Under the pieces are notes generated by a model. That model saw only the letters and a list, made by a program, of their open reading frames with translations. It was not told where the DNA came from and made no database searches. Below, piece by piece: positions 1 through 5,729 of a stretch of 7,456 bases of DNA (its first letter is position 1; every line of letters begins with the position of its first letter). Source of the DNA: Oscillospiraceae bacterium (GTDB lineage: Bacteria > Bacillota_A > Clostridia > Oscillospirales > Ruminococcaceae); the NCBI GenBank assembly GCA_017440445.1, contig JAFSHE010000324.1:1-7456 (forward strand), read 5' to 3'. The translations under genes were made by a program, and so were the position numbers.

Positions 1-3000
1 ACATTTGAAAGCGACGCTCCCAATGTTCAGCTTCAAATAATCTCAGGCAAGAACGATACTATGTCCTTCCGTGTGGGAAATACAGATGATACACTGTATT
101 CCATCACCATTGACCCGGGAAAGTACAACAGACCCGCACTTATCGACGCTATAAATCAGAAGATAGAGGAGGCAGGCATCCCAGGAGATGTAAAGGCCGT
201 TGCCGAAACAAACGACGATGGCAAATACATCATCGGTATCGCCAGCAAAAAGACCATAACAGGTCTTGCAGGAAACTTTATCATGATGGATGGTATCACA
301 TCGCCCATCTATGATATATGCAAATACGGATACATCGACAACACCGAGTCTGTGCTTTCGGGAACAAAGCGAATTCCGCTGGATATGGAGATAGAGCGTG
401 GTCGGAACGAGTACTTTGTCATGAACTTCGGCTACTACGACGATGACGGAAACGGACAGACGCAGAAGCTGCGTATAGATCTGCTTGCAGATGACGAGAA
501 TGTCAAGGTATACGCATCTCCCGATGATCTTGTAGCTACTATTCAGCAGCAGATAGATGACGCAGGCATTCCTGTCACAGTTTCCATCAATGCAAGGGGC
601 GGTCTGGATTTCAAGACCGAGCAGTATGGCGACAAATGCAGCATAAAGCTCGATAAATCCGATGTTCCAAGCGGTCACATGGTGTACGACCTGTTCGACA
701 GCGCATCGCTGAACAAGGTAGGACCATCTCCCGCAAGCTCCACTTACAATATAGCCTCACTGGTAGCCCAGAAGAAGCTTGACCCGTCAGTGTACATTCC
801 CGCTGATGAGAATACCCTTACCTTTGACATCGTGCTTTCTGACAGCACGAGCGGTCCTGAAACAAAGCACACCATAAACGTCACACTGGACGGCGATAAT
901 ACATACACTCAGGCACAGCTTGTTGAGGCTCTCAACAACAAGATGGACGCAGCTTATCCCGATCTTGGTGAAAAGCTTATATTCTCCTGTCAGGGAAACT
1001 CTATCAGACTTTCCGCAAACGGAAACAAGGGCAAGGATGTGGAGAGGATAACTGTTTCCAGCGCCTCCAGCGCATACGACAGGCTTATCAAGGGCGTAAG
1101 CTACTATCAGAATTCCTATACAAAGGAGATAAAAAACGGCAGCGAAAATGCGTATGCCACTATGACAGATAAGGTACCGGGAACATCCAGAAATAATGTT
1201 ACTTCCACATCGGGTTCCTCGGATAACGGTATATCTTACAGATCAGAACAGGATGTGGACAGCCAGCAGACTGACTCCTATATCAAGTCCTCCACAGCGG
1301 CAGTAACCAATAATCAAGGTACTACCGTCTACGAAGAATCAAATGAAGGCGAAGTAACCGGCGACAAGATCAAAAGCACCACTCCCGCAGTGCTTAAGAT
1401 GCCGAGGTTTCTGTCAAACTTCAGCAATGGTGACAGATCACTGCAGGATATGACTCTCACCTTCACGCTGACCGATGACGAGGGTGACCATGATTACAGC
1501 ATATTCATCCCGAAGGGTTCTACATCTGCTGAGGCTCTTGACAAGATAAAGCAGGAAGTGAAGGATACTATCGATGTATCCACAAACGGAAATGAGCTTA
1601 TCTTCACCTCAAAACATTCAGGCAAAGAGGCGCTGTTCAAGAACATCAGCTCCGATATGCAGAAATATTACTATAAAAGCTCTTACGCAAGCGACCCTGA
1701 TGCGGTCATAGACGAGGCAGACAACAAGGTATATATCCCGCAGACAACAACCGTACCCAATGTTGCATCGCATCTGCCGTATACGATCAATTCCACCTGC
1801 AACAGACTTATTATCAACGCAGGCCCCAAGACATACGACCTGCGCCTTACTGAAAAAACATATACCTCGGTACAGGACTTTGCCGACGAGATAAACAGAC
1901 TTATCTCCGAAAAGGACGGCGGAAACCCGACTACTACGGTAGCTGTAAGCGGAACAAAGGGTCTTGTTTTCACAGGTATTCCCACGCAGACAGGCTCCAT
2001 AACGATAAGTTCTTCTTCCTCCTGTAAGATAGGTGAAACGCTGGTGAAAACACCTATCACCTCCAGTCCCTACTATAATCCCGCCACAGGTCTGGTGGAA
2101 AAGCCTGCAACCATCAGGGCAGAGGCAGTGGATACACACTTCCCTAAAACTGTAAGCGCTCCCGACAACACCATCACGATGGATTATTCCTACCCCAATC
2201 CCGGTAATCCATCATCGAAGATAACCGAAACACTGACTATCAACGTCCCCGAGGGTACTTACAATTCAGGCAGCGAGTTTGCAGCAGCAGTACAGCAGGC
2301 TATCAACAATGATCCTGACCTCAGCTCCAAGATAAAAGCCGACTATTCACCAAGTGGCAGCAACAAGGGTCTTACCTTTACAACAGTTAACGGCGGTAAT
2401 GGATATGCACTTAGCAACCTCGGCGGTACGCTTGAGATACAAAAAGCCGTGCAGAAATCCAGTACATCAGGCGGCGGTACAATAGACCCAGGCACAAACA
2501 CCGTAAAATTCCCCGCATATATCCGCAACAACAGATACAACACACTGTTTGACAGCGTTGAACTTGAAATAAACGACACAAATAACTTTGTTTCCATCAC
2601 CATAAACGGAACACTGTACGAGTTCAACATCCCCGAGGGAGTGTACTCAGGCTCTACGGGACGTGCGCAGCTTACACAGTACCTTAAGGACGGTCTTGCA
2701 GGCGCCGATGTTACCATCACGGACAGCGGTTCTACGCTTTCTATAACCACCAACGAGGGCGGTGCGGATAAGTCCTTTGTAGTAAACGGCTCCAATACCG
2801 CTCCGTATTTCCAGGGTGCCTCAACAGTAGGAAATCCCACAGCAACCTCACGTGTTGAAAAGCCCTGCTGCATAATCGGTAAGAACAACGTTTCTACCAT
2901 AGAAATAAAGGACTACTACAACTCCATGAGCTTTGACTACGGCTCGGGCGGAAATACCTACCCGATAGATATTACTATCGAGCCCAAGACCTACACCGCA

Positions 3001-4395
3001 GCAGAGCTTGCACAGGCTATTCAGGACAAGATAGACGAAATTCTTCCCGCAGACTGTCTGGATGTAAGTGTAAATGCAGGCGGTAACATAGTAATAAAAG
3101 GCTCGGATATCTCGGGCGACCGAACAATATCCAACTTTGAGGGCAAGCTGTTCGAGCGTGTTTTCCAGAACGCAAGCTACAGCGGAGTCAGCTACCACAC
3201 TGAAAAGGCAGGAACCTCCTCAGGCTCGTATCTGACCTATATCGTAGGAAGAAACAAGCTGCTGCCTGAGACCGAGGACGAGCGCAATTCGGGAAAGAAT
3301 GTAATAATCTACCCCGGACTTAATGACAATATCATATTTGATTTCACCTACGACGGTGAAGTGTATACTGTGGACTTCAATATTCCGTCAGGAACATATA
3401 CTCCCCTGGAGCTTGCTGAGGCTGTTCAGGTGGCAGGCCGGGACAAAATGAACAAGATGACAGATAAGAACGGTGACCATTTCCCGCAGGATTCTTTCCA
3501 GGCTACCATCGGCCTTGCTCCGCTTGGACTTACCGACCCTGAAAATGCCGCTATCAAGAGCGGCGACAAGCTGGTGCTGTCATTCAAGATACCCGATGAC
3601 GGAGCTATCAAGAATATGCAGAGCATCATCAACGGCGTCAGGGGCAACTCCGCATACAGAATATTCTACGATGCTACCCAGTCGCCTACACCGTCAAAAG
3701 TGATCGGCAAGGCGGACCTTTCAGACGGAGTGCTGATAAGAAGCGGAGTAAACGATCATCTTACCTTTGATCTTGACGGACAGGCAATAGATGTAAATAT
3801 TCCTGCGGGCGCATACACCTGCGACCAGATGGTGGAATTCCTGAATAATGAATTTGAGAAAGCCGACAGCATCGTGCGTGTTATCAACCAAGAAGGTCAT
3901 CTGATGTTCTACACCACCGAAAACGGCAGCTATTCCATTGATAAGTTCAGAGGAAATGCAGCGGATACCCTGTTCTACGATACAGACGAGCGTGACAGCG
4001 ATACAGAGATCGGTATACATATCGGAAGAAGAACTGACAGCTATATCTGGTATCTTAAGACCCGTGTAGACGACCATCTCATGAGAGTAAATACAACGGG
4101 CGTTACCTCGATAGACCGTGCGCTGAAGGCTGTTGCACGTATAGACTCTGCGGTGAATTATCTTTCGCAGTGGAGAGCGCTTTCAGGTGCTAATGAGAAC
4201 CGCTCACGTCATTCCTACTCACGAAACCAGACCTACGTGGAAAATCTGGAGAATGCAGATTCGACCCTGCGTGACGCAGATATCGCACAGGAGGTCGCAG
4301 CGATGTCTAAGCAGCAGATACTGCTTCAGGCGCAGAATGCGATGATGGAGCAGGCAAAGCAGCAGCACTCCTCGGTGCTTGACGTGCTGGGATAA
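1..4395 (+). CDS. Giant flagellin, C-terminal 1,464 residues (5' end outside window)
   Basis: Subunit of the flagellar filament, exported through the flagellar type III system. The frame is open to base 1, so the ATG at 61 is internal and has no ribosome site. The first residues (NVQLQIISGKNDT) resemble the end of the flagellin N-terminal D1 domain. The last ~110 residues (from about 4060) are a textbook flagellin C-terminus: IDSAVNYLSQWRALSGANEN, then ENLENADSTLRDADIAQE, KQQILLQAQNAM and a VLDVLG end. Between them lie ~1,330 residues of about ten degenerate modules carrying an 'IPxGxYT...LAxAI' core. Ordinary flagellins have 250-550 residues, so this is very large; with a normal N-terminus the whole would be near 1,600 (inference). 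Nine cysteines are visible, odd for a flagellin. No HExxH motif is present, so it is not a flagellinolysin. FlgL is less likely because of the VLDVLG ending. Upstream promoter not visible. Confidence 0.93.
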   Translation, partial: TFESDAPNVQLQIISGKNDTMSFRVGNTDDTLYSITIDPGKYNRPALIDAINQKIEEAGIPGDVKAVAETNDDGKYIIGIASKKTITGLAGNFIMMDGITSPIYDICKYGYIDNTESVLSGTKRIPLDMEIERGRNEYFVMNFGYYDDDGNGQTQKLRIDLLADDENVKVYASPDDLVATIQQQIDDAGIPVTVSINARGGLDFKTEQYGDKCSIKLDKSDVPSGHMVYDLFDSASLNKVGPSPASSTYNIASLVAQKKLDPSVYIPADENTLTFDIVLSDSTSGPETKHTINVTLDGDNTYTQAQLVEALNNKMDAAYPDLGEKLIFSCQGNSIRLSANGNKGKDVERITVSSASSAYDRLIKGVSYYQNSYTKEIKNGSENAYATMTDKVPGTSRNNVTSTSGSSDNGISYRSEQDVDSQQTDSYIKSSTAAVTNNQGTTVYEESNEGEVTGDKIKSTTPAVLKMPRFLSNFSNGDRSLQDMTLTFTLTDDEGDHDYSIFIPKGSTSAEALDKIKQEVKDTIDVSTNGNELIFTSKHSGKEALFKNISSDMQKYYYKSSYASDPDAVIDEADNKVYIPQTTTVPNVASHLPYTINSTCNRLIINAGPKTYDLRLTEKTYTSVQDFADEINRLISEKDGGNPTTTVAVSGTKGLVFTGIPTQTGSITISSSSSCKIGETLVKTPITSSPYYNPATGLVEKPATIRAEAVDTHFPKTVSAPDNTITMDYSYPNPGNPSSKITETLTINVPEGTYNSGSEFAAAVQQAINNDPDLSSKIKADYSPSGSNKGLTFTTVNGGNGYALSNLGGTLEIQKAVQKSSTSGGGTIDPGTNTVKFPAYIRNNRYNTLFDSVELEINDTNNFVSITINGTLYEFNIPEGVYSGSTGRAQLTQYLKDGLAGADVTITDSGSTLSITTNEGGADKSFVVNGSNTAPYFQGASTVGNPTATSRVEKPCCIIGKNNVSTIEIKDYYNSMSFDYGSGGNTYPIDITIEPKTYTAAELAQAIQDKIDEILPADCLDVSVNAGGNIVIKGSDISGDRTISNFEGKLFERVFQNASYSGVSYHTEKAGTSSGSYLTYIVGRNKLLPETEDERNSGKNVIIYPGLNDNIIFDFTYDGEVYTVDFNIPSGTYTPLELAEAVQVAGRDKMNKMTDKNGDHFPQDSFQATIGLAPLGLTDPENAAIKSGDKLVLSFKIPDDGAIKNMQSIINGVRGNSAYRIFYDATQSPTPSKVIGKADLSDGVLIRSGVNDHLTFDLDGQAIDVNIPAGAYTCDQMVEFLNNEFEKADSIVRVINQEGHLMFYTTENGSYSIDKFRGNAADTLFYDTDERDSDTEIGIHIGRRTDSYIWYLKTRVDDHLMRVNTTGVTSIDRALKAVARIDSAVNYLSQWRALSGANENRSRHSYSRNQTYVENLENADSTLRDADIAQEVAAMSKQQILLQAQNAMMEQAKQQHSSVLDVLG
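52..3990 (+). repeat. Ten degenerate repeat modules in the flagellin surface region
   Basis: By eye the modules lie at about 52-330, 409-714, 811-1110, 1450-1690, 1801-2080, 2164-2457, 2584-2820, 2920-3186, 3322-3684 and 3751-3990. Each opens with a strand of the type 'NxLTFDxxxxG', then 'IxIPxGxYT', an amphipathic helix such as ELAQAIQDKID, then 'VSxNxxGxLxFxT', and often ends near an aromatic pair such as LFYD or RIFYD. Example cores are DPGKYNRPAL, VPEGTYNSGSEF, EPKTYTAAELAQAI, IPSGTYTPLELAEAV and IPAGAYTCDQM. Repetition is clear in protein but not in DNA, so it is old. The pattern resembles the flagellin hook-IN motif and similar strand-helix-strand modules in phage tail proteins; the family assignment is tentative. 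Modules 2, 4 and 5 are the weakest matches. Confidence 0.72.
1114..1398 (+). other. Ser/Thr/Asn-rich linker inside the flagellin
   Basis: About 95 residues between modules 3 and 4 lack the repeat signature and are rich in Ser, Thr, Asn, Asp and Glu, with few large hydrophobics (for example STSGSSDNG and SQQTDS). It looks like a flexible, probably disordered spacer that splits the surface region into a block of three modules and a block of seven. Such Ser/Thr stretches are possible O-glycosylation targets in flagellins, but nothing here proves glycosylation. Confidence 0.5.
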
Positions 4396-4407
4396 AATAA
4401 CTAAATA

Positions 4408-4442
4408 AAGGGCGGGATATGTATCATCCCGCCCTTGCTTTT
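4408..4442 (+). terminator. Bidirectional intrinsic terminator after flagellin
   Basis: An 11-bp perfect stem (AAGGGCGGGAT at 4408-4418 with ATCCCGCCCTT at 4426-4436) closes a 7-base loop and is followed by GCTTTT. It lies 12 bases past the flagellin stop. On the other strand the same hairpin is followed by a T-rich run, so it should also end leftward transcription from the small gene at 4456-4680. Confidence 0.9.
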
Positions 4443-4455
4443 GTGCGCTTATGTT

Positions 4456-4680
4456 TCAGTCGTTATCGTCTATGTCATTCAATTGGATGTTATTATCAAC
4501 ACAATATCTGCATGCCTTTAAAACGAATTGAGCCTGACTCAATCTGTTTTTTTCAGCATTTTCTTTTATAAATAATTTATCGTCACTTGACATAGATATA
4601 TTTAACTGCGCCATCTGTCCGTTTTGCCGCATTTTATTCTGATATTTTCGCTGTGCGCGTTTTTCTGCTTCAGTTTTCAT
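4456..4680 (-). CDS. Small ribbon-helix-helix-type regulator, copy 1 (74 aa)
   Basis: Predicted DNA-binding protein, inferred autorepressor of the adjacent control region. The N-terminus is Lys/Arg-rich (MKTEAEKRAQRKYQNK). It is followed by a short strand (AQLNIS, residues 24-29), a helix (about 31-44), a turn at NRLS and a second helix (SQAQFVLKACRYC, 48-60), which is the ribbon-helix-helix order, with an acidic tail (NDIDDND). The start at 4680 is chosen because AGGGGG lies 4 bases upstream of it; the longer frame from 4704 has no such site. Small proteins starting 'TEAEKRAQ.KY' are common in clostridial accessory DNA. It is a diverged paralogue of the gene at 4949-5119: both start M(K/R)(T/S)EA(E/Q)K and share NNIQLND(I/V)DDN at the end. 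DNA binding is inferred from fold pattern only. Confidence 0.75.
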   Translation of the reverse strand: MKTEAEKRAQRKYQNKMRQNGQMAQLNISMSSDDKLFIKENAEKNRLSQAQFVLKACRYCVDNNIQLNDIDDND

Positions 4681-4702
4681 GTTGCCCCCTAATACAAAAT
4701 GC

Positions 4703-4722
4703 ATATCTCACTAGGATGATAT
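4703..4722. promoter_or_regulatory. Candidate operator 1b (ATATC-N10-GATAT)
   Basis: A 20-bp pseudo-palindrome with 5-bp arms ATATC and GATAT and a central CTAG. It matches the site at 4745-4764 at 17 of 20 positions and lies just upstream of the ribosome site of copy 1, where a bound protein would cover that gene's likely promoter. The two sites are 42 bp apart centre to centre. Confidence 0.5.
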
Positions 4723-4738
4723 TTGTCTATAATGACAA
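4723..4738. promoter_or_regulatory. Inverted repeat TTGTC-N6-GACAA between the two operators
   Basis: Perfect 5-bp arms separated by TATAAT lie roughly midway between the two ATATC-N10-GATAT sites. It could be an additional protein site or part of the leftward promoter of copy 1. No counterpart was found in the second control region, so the call is weak. Confidence 0.3.
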
Positions 4739-4767
4739 TTGACTATATCTACCTAGTATGATATAAT
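4739..4767 (+). promoter_or_regulatory. Orphan rightward sigma-A promoter P1
   Basis: TTGACT (4739-4744), a 17-bp spacer, then a consensus TATAAT (4762-4767). Expected start near 4774. The operator at 4745-4764 fills the spacer and overlaps the -10 box, so a bound repressor should block it. A transcript would run through the first leader copy but meets no rightward gene; it would be antisense to the gene at 4949-5119 and could read on to 5374-5652. Confidence 0.7.
4745..4764. promoter_or_regulatory. Candidate operator 1a inside promoter P1
   Basis: ATATC-N10-GATAT with central CTAG, sitting between the -35 and -10 boxes of P1. An overlapping perfect palindrome (ATGATAT, A, ATATCAT at 4758-4772) straddles the -10 box and adds a further half-site. 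Likely bound by the copy 1 regulator (inference). Confidence 0.55.
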
Positions 4768-4811
4768 ATCATCAACACATAATTCACGAAAGAATCATGC
4801 GATGTATGTAT

Positions 4812-4858
4812 ATAAATATACATAATAAATTATACACCACTATCGCAAAAAAATCAAG
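4812..4858 (+). repeat. 47-bp direct repeat, copy 1 (orphan leader)
   Basis: Matches 5311-5357 at 46 of 47 bases; the only difference is G at 4845 against A at 5344. The copy at 5311-5357 ends one base before the AGGAGG of a gene, whereas this one runs into 42 bases with no ribosome site or reading frame. Its left end forms an 8-bp inverted repeat with flanking bases (TATGTATA 4805-4812, TATACATA 4817-4824). Confidence 0.92.
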
Positions 4859-4875
4859 AATAGCCATGGTTGTAT

Positions 4876-4895
4876 GAGTATGAATTATCATACTC
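4876..4895. other. Hairpin between first leader copy and second regulator gene
   Basis: GAGTATGA (4876-4883) and TCATACTC (4888-4895) form an 8-bp stem with a 4-base loop ATTA. It is only moderately GC-rich and no T-run follows immediately in either direction. On the minus strand a seven-T run comes about 25 bases later, too far for a standard terminator. It could weakly end leftward transcription of the second regulator gene, or mark a rearrangement junction. Confidence 0.4.
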
Positions 4896-4900
4896 GCTTC

Positions 4901-4948
4901 TCACGTATTATCGTCCACATCGTTTAATTGGATGTTGTTTTTTATGCA
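4901..4948 (-). pseudogene. Detached C-terminal tail of regulator copy 2
   Basis: Immediately behind the TAA at 4949-4951 the same frame reads CIKNNIQLNDVDDNT and then TGA at 4901-4903. This aligns without gaps to CVDNNIQLNDIDDND of copy 1. The TAA aligns with Tyr59 of copy 1, encoded by TAT, so one T-to-A change explains the stop. With the tail the protein would be 72 residues including the stop position, against 74 for its sister. Confidence 0.8.
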
Positions 4949-5119
4949 TTATTCTGCCGCTAAAGTCATAAATTTAGATACGGTTAAATTCTGACTATTT
5001 GAATATGCCTGAATTTCTTCTGCTTGATTAATATGCAATCTTGCTGCAATGGTTTTATATTTACATTTTCCTGACCTAATGTATTTTTCATCTGCTTTTT
5101 TTTGTGCTTCACTCCTCAT
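4949..5119 (-). CDS. Small ribbon-helix-helix-type regulator, copy 2, C-terminally truncated (56 aa)
   Basis: Paralogue of the gene at 4456-4680. It has a basic N-terminus (MRSEAQKKADEKY), a strand AARLHIN (25-31), a first helix about four residues shorter than its sister's, a turn at NLTVS and a second helix (VSKFMTLAAE) that stops at residue 56. The start at 5119 is fixed by GGAGG at 5128-5132 with an 8-base spacer; the frame open to 5164 has no such site. The stop is an in-frame nonsense codon relative to copy 1, removing the end of the second helix and the acidic tail. The DNA-contacting strand and most of the fold core remain, so it may still bind DNA, or it may be decaying. It lies back-to-back with the 92-residue gene at 5374-5652, whose promoter it probably controls. 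Confidence 0.7.
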   Translation of the reverse strand: MRSEAQKKADEKYIRSGKCKYKTIAARLHINQAEEIQAYSNSQNLTVSKFMTLAAE

Positions 5120-5172
5120 ACTACACACCTCCGAATGAGAGAAATTCGATTTGTACATTTTCACCTATAAAA

Positions 5173-5192
5173 ACATCAGATTTATCAGATAT
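5173..5192. promoter_or_regulatory. Candidate operator 2b
   Basis: ACATC-N10-GATAT, whose sequence matches the reverse complement of the site at 5226-5245 at 17 of 20 positions. It lies upstream of regulator copy 2, where TATCTG 17 bp after TTGCAA could form that gene's leftward promoter. It is 53 bp from the other site, about five helical turns. Confidence 0.45.
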
Positions 5193-5219
5193 TTCATGCA
5201 TGTTTATTTTGCAAACCGC

Positions 5220-5248
5220 TTGATTATATCAGATAAATCCGATATAAT
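5220..5248 (+). promoter_or_regulatory. Promoter P2 of the 92-residue gene
   Basis: TTGATT (5220-5225), 17-bp spacer, TATAAT (5243-5248). Expected start near 5255, giving a leader of about 120 bases before the ATG at 5374. It has the same geometry as P1, with a GATAT-type operator in the spacer. Confidence 0.75.
5226..5245. promoter_or_regulatory. Candidate operator 2a inside promoter P2
   Basis: ATATC-N10-GATAT at exactly the same place relative to -35 and -10 as operator 1a in P1. The outer arms are shared with set 1, but the core is GATAAATC-like rather than CTAG, suggesting that the two regulators have diverged in specificity. A further GATATC lies at 5259-5264. Confidence 0.55.
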
Positions 5249-5273
5249 ATATTATACAGATATCGGGATTAGT

Positions 5274-5309
5274 TATCAGACAAGGTGAAGTAAGGCAAAA
5301 AGTCTGATA
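5274..5309 (+). promoter_or_regulatory. Leader hairpin or inverted-repeat site upstream of the 92-residue gene
   Basis: TATCAGAC (5274-5281) and GTCTGATA (5302-5309) form a perfect 8-bp stem around a 20-base purine-rich loop containing AAGGTGAAGTAAGG. It falls in the predicted 5' leader and ends right where the 47-bp repeat begins. It could be an RNA hairpin or another protein site; no known riboswitch is recognised. Confidence 0.45.
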
Positions 5310-5310
5310 C

Positions 5311-5357
5311 ATAAATATACATAATAAATTATACACCACTATCACAAAAAAATCAAG
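5311..5357 (+). repeat. 47-bp direct repeat, copy 2 (leader of the 92-residue gene)
   Basis: Second copy of the element at 4812-4858. It ends one base before AGGAGG (5359-5364), so it forms the last part of the untranslated leader. It contains an AT-rich first half, TATACACCACTATC, and a seven-A run before ATCAAG. Confidence 0.92.
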
Positions 5358-5373
5358 CAGGAGGAGCAACATA

Positions 5374-5652
5374 ATGTACGAAACCATATCCGACCTTTAC
5401 TATGGCAAGATCAGTCCTTGGGAGCGAAGCTATCCTCCTGACAGTGAACATCAGCGCCTTGCCTCAGAGTATATCAAGGTGCTTGAAAAGCTTGAAAAAG
5501 CCTTACCCGAAACCGAAAGGGTTCTTTTGGATGAATTCGGACTTGCTTACTCAAAAATGTCACTGGAGCAGGAACGAACAATGTTTACAGACGGCTTCCG
5601 TCTCGGAGTGCGGCTTGCAGTGGAATGCTTGCTCGAAACCGGAGAAAAATGA
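5374..5652 (+). CDS. DUF6809-like small protein of unknown function (92 aa)
   Basis: A small acidic, mostly helical soluble protein. It starts MYETISDLYYGKISPWERSY, has a charged middle helix rich in Glu and Lys (about 30-50), and ends in FTDGFRLGVRLAVECLLETG. The pattern 'LYYG.I.P.E' near the start, E/L-rich helix, and 'F..GFRLG.RL..E.L' near the end is that of a small family common in gut Firmicutes that I recall as DUF6809; its function is not known to me. AGGAGG lies 9 bases before the ATG. Length is typical, so it looks intact. It has its own promoter P2, a ~120-base leader with a hairpin and the 47-bp repeat, and is divergent from regulator copy 2, suggesting repressor control. GC is higher than in the AT-rich control DNA before it. 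Confidence 0.75.
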   Translation: MYETISDLYYGKISPWERSYPPDSEHQRLASEYIKVLEKLEKALPETERVLLDEFGLAYSKMSLEQERTMFTDGFRLGVRLAVECLLETGEK

Positions 5653-5661
5653 CATAAATAG

Positions 5662-5688
5662 AAAGAGGCAGAATGATCCGCCTCTTTT
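5662..5688 (+). terminator. Intrinsic terminator of the 92-residue gene
   Basis: AAAGAGGC (5662-5669) pairs with GCCTCTTT (5680-5687) around a 10-base loop, followed by TATTAT. It begins 10 bases after the stop codon. Confidence 0.82.
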
Positions 5689-5697
5689 ATTATGCAG

Positions 5698-5721
5698 AAA
5701 AAAACAAGCGGCATAAGCCGC
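5698..5721 (-). terminator. Intrinsic terminator of the SCP2-like gene
   Basis: Read leftward, GCGGC, loop TTAT and GCCGC (5708-5721) are followed by TTG and seven T (5698-5704). It lies nine bases past the stop of the leftward gene, forming a convergent pair with the terminator at 5662-5688. Confidence 0.85.
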
Positions 5722-5729
5722 CTGTCCTA

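Noticed and set aside
61..63. ATG at 61 as the true start of the flagellin gene
   Set aside because: The same frame is open to base 1 and reads flagellin-like sequence. No ribosome site precedes 61, and a flagellin without its N-terminal D0/D1 domain could not assemble.
43..678. 211-residue frame on the minus strand opposite the flagellin
   Set aside because: It is the shadow of a high-quality coding frame on the plus strand. It has no ribosome site, gives low-complexity Val/Cys/Ile-rich translation and matches no family. The same holds for the minus frames at 1618-2139, 1683-2060, 2343-2900, 2848-3198, 3426-3647 and 3721-4077.
4949..4951. Programmed readthrough or recoding of the TAA in regulator copy 2
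   Set aside because: No recoding signal or structure is evident just downstream, and a single T-to-A mutation from the sister's Tyr codon explains it more simply.
4812..5357. The 47-bp repeats as ends of an insertion sequence or small mobile element
   Set aside because: They are direct, not inverted, no target-site duplication is visible and the interval has no transposase or recombinase. The leader position relative to AGGAGG fits a duplicated control cassette better.
4456..5652. A classical toxin-antitoxin pair (small ribbon-helix-helix protein plus 92-residue protein)
   Set aside because: The genes are divergent rather than overlapping in one operon, and the 92-residue protein shows no toxin motif I recognise. 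Not excluded, but unsupported.
5402..5716. 104-residue + frame overlapping the 92-residue gene
   Set aside because: It overlaps the well-supported gene in another frame, lacks a ribosome site and runs through that gene's terminator.
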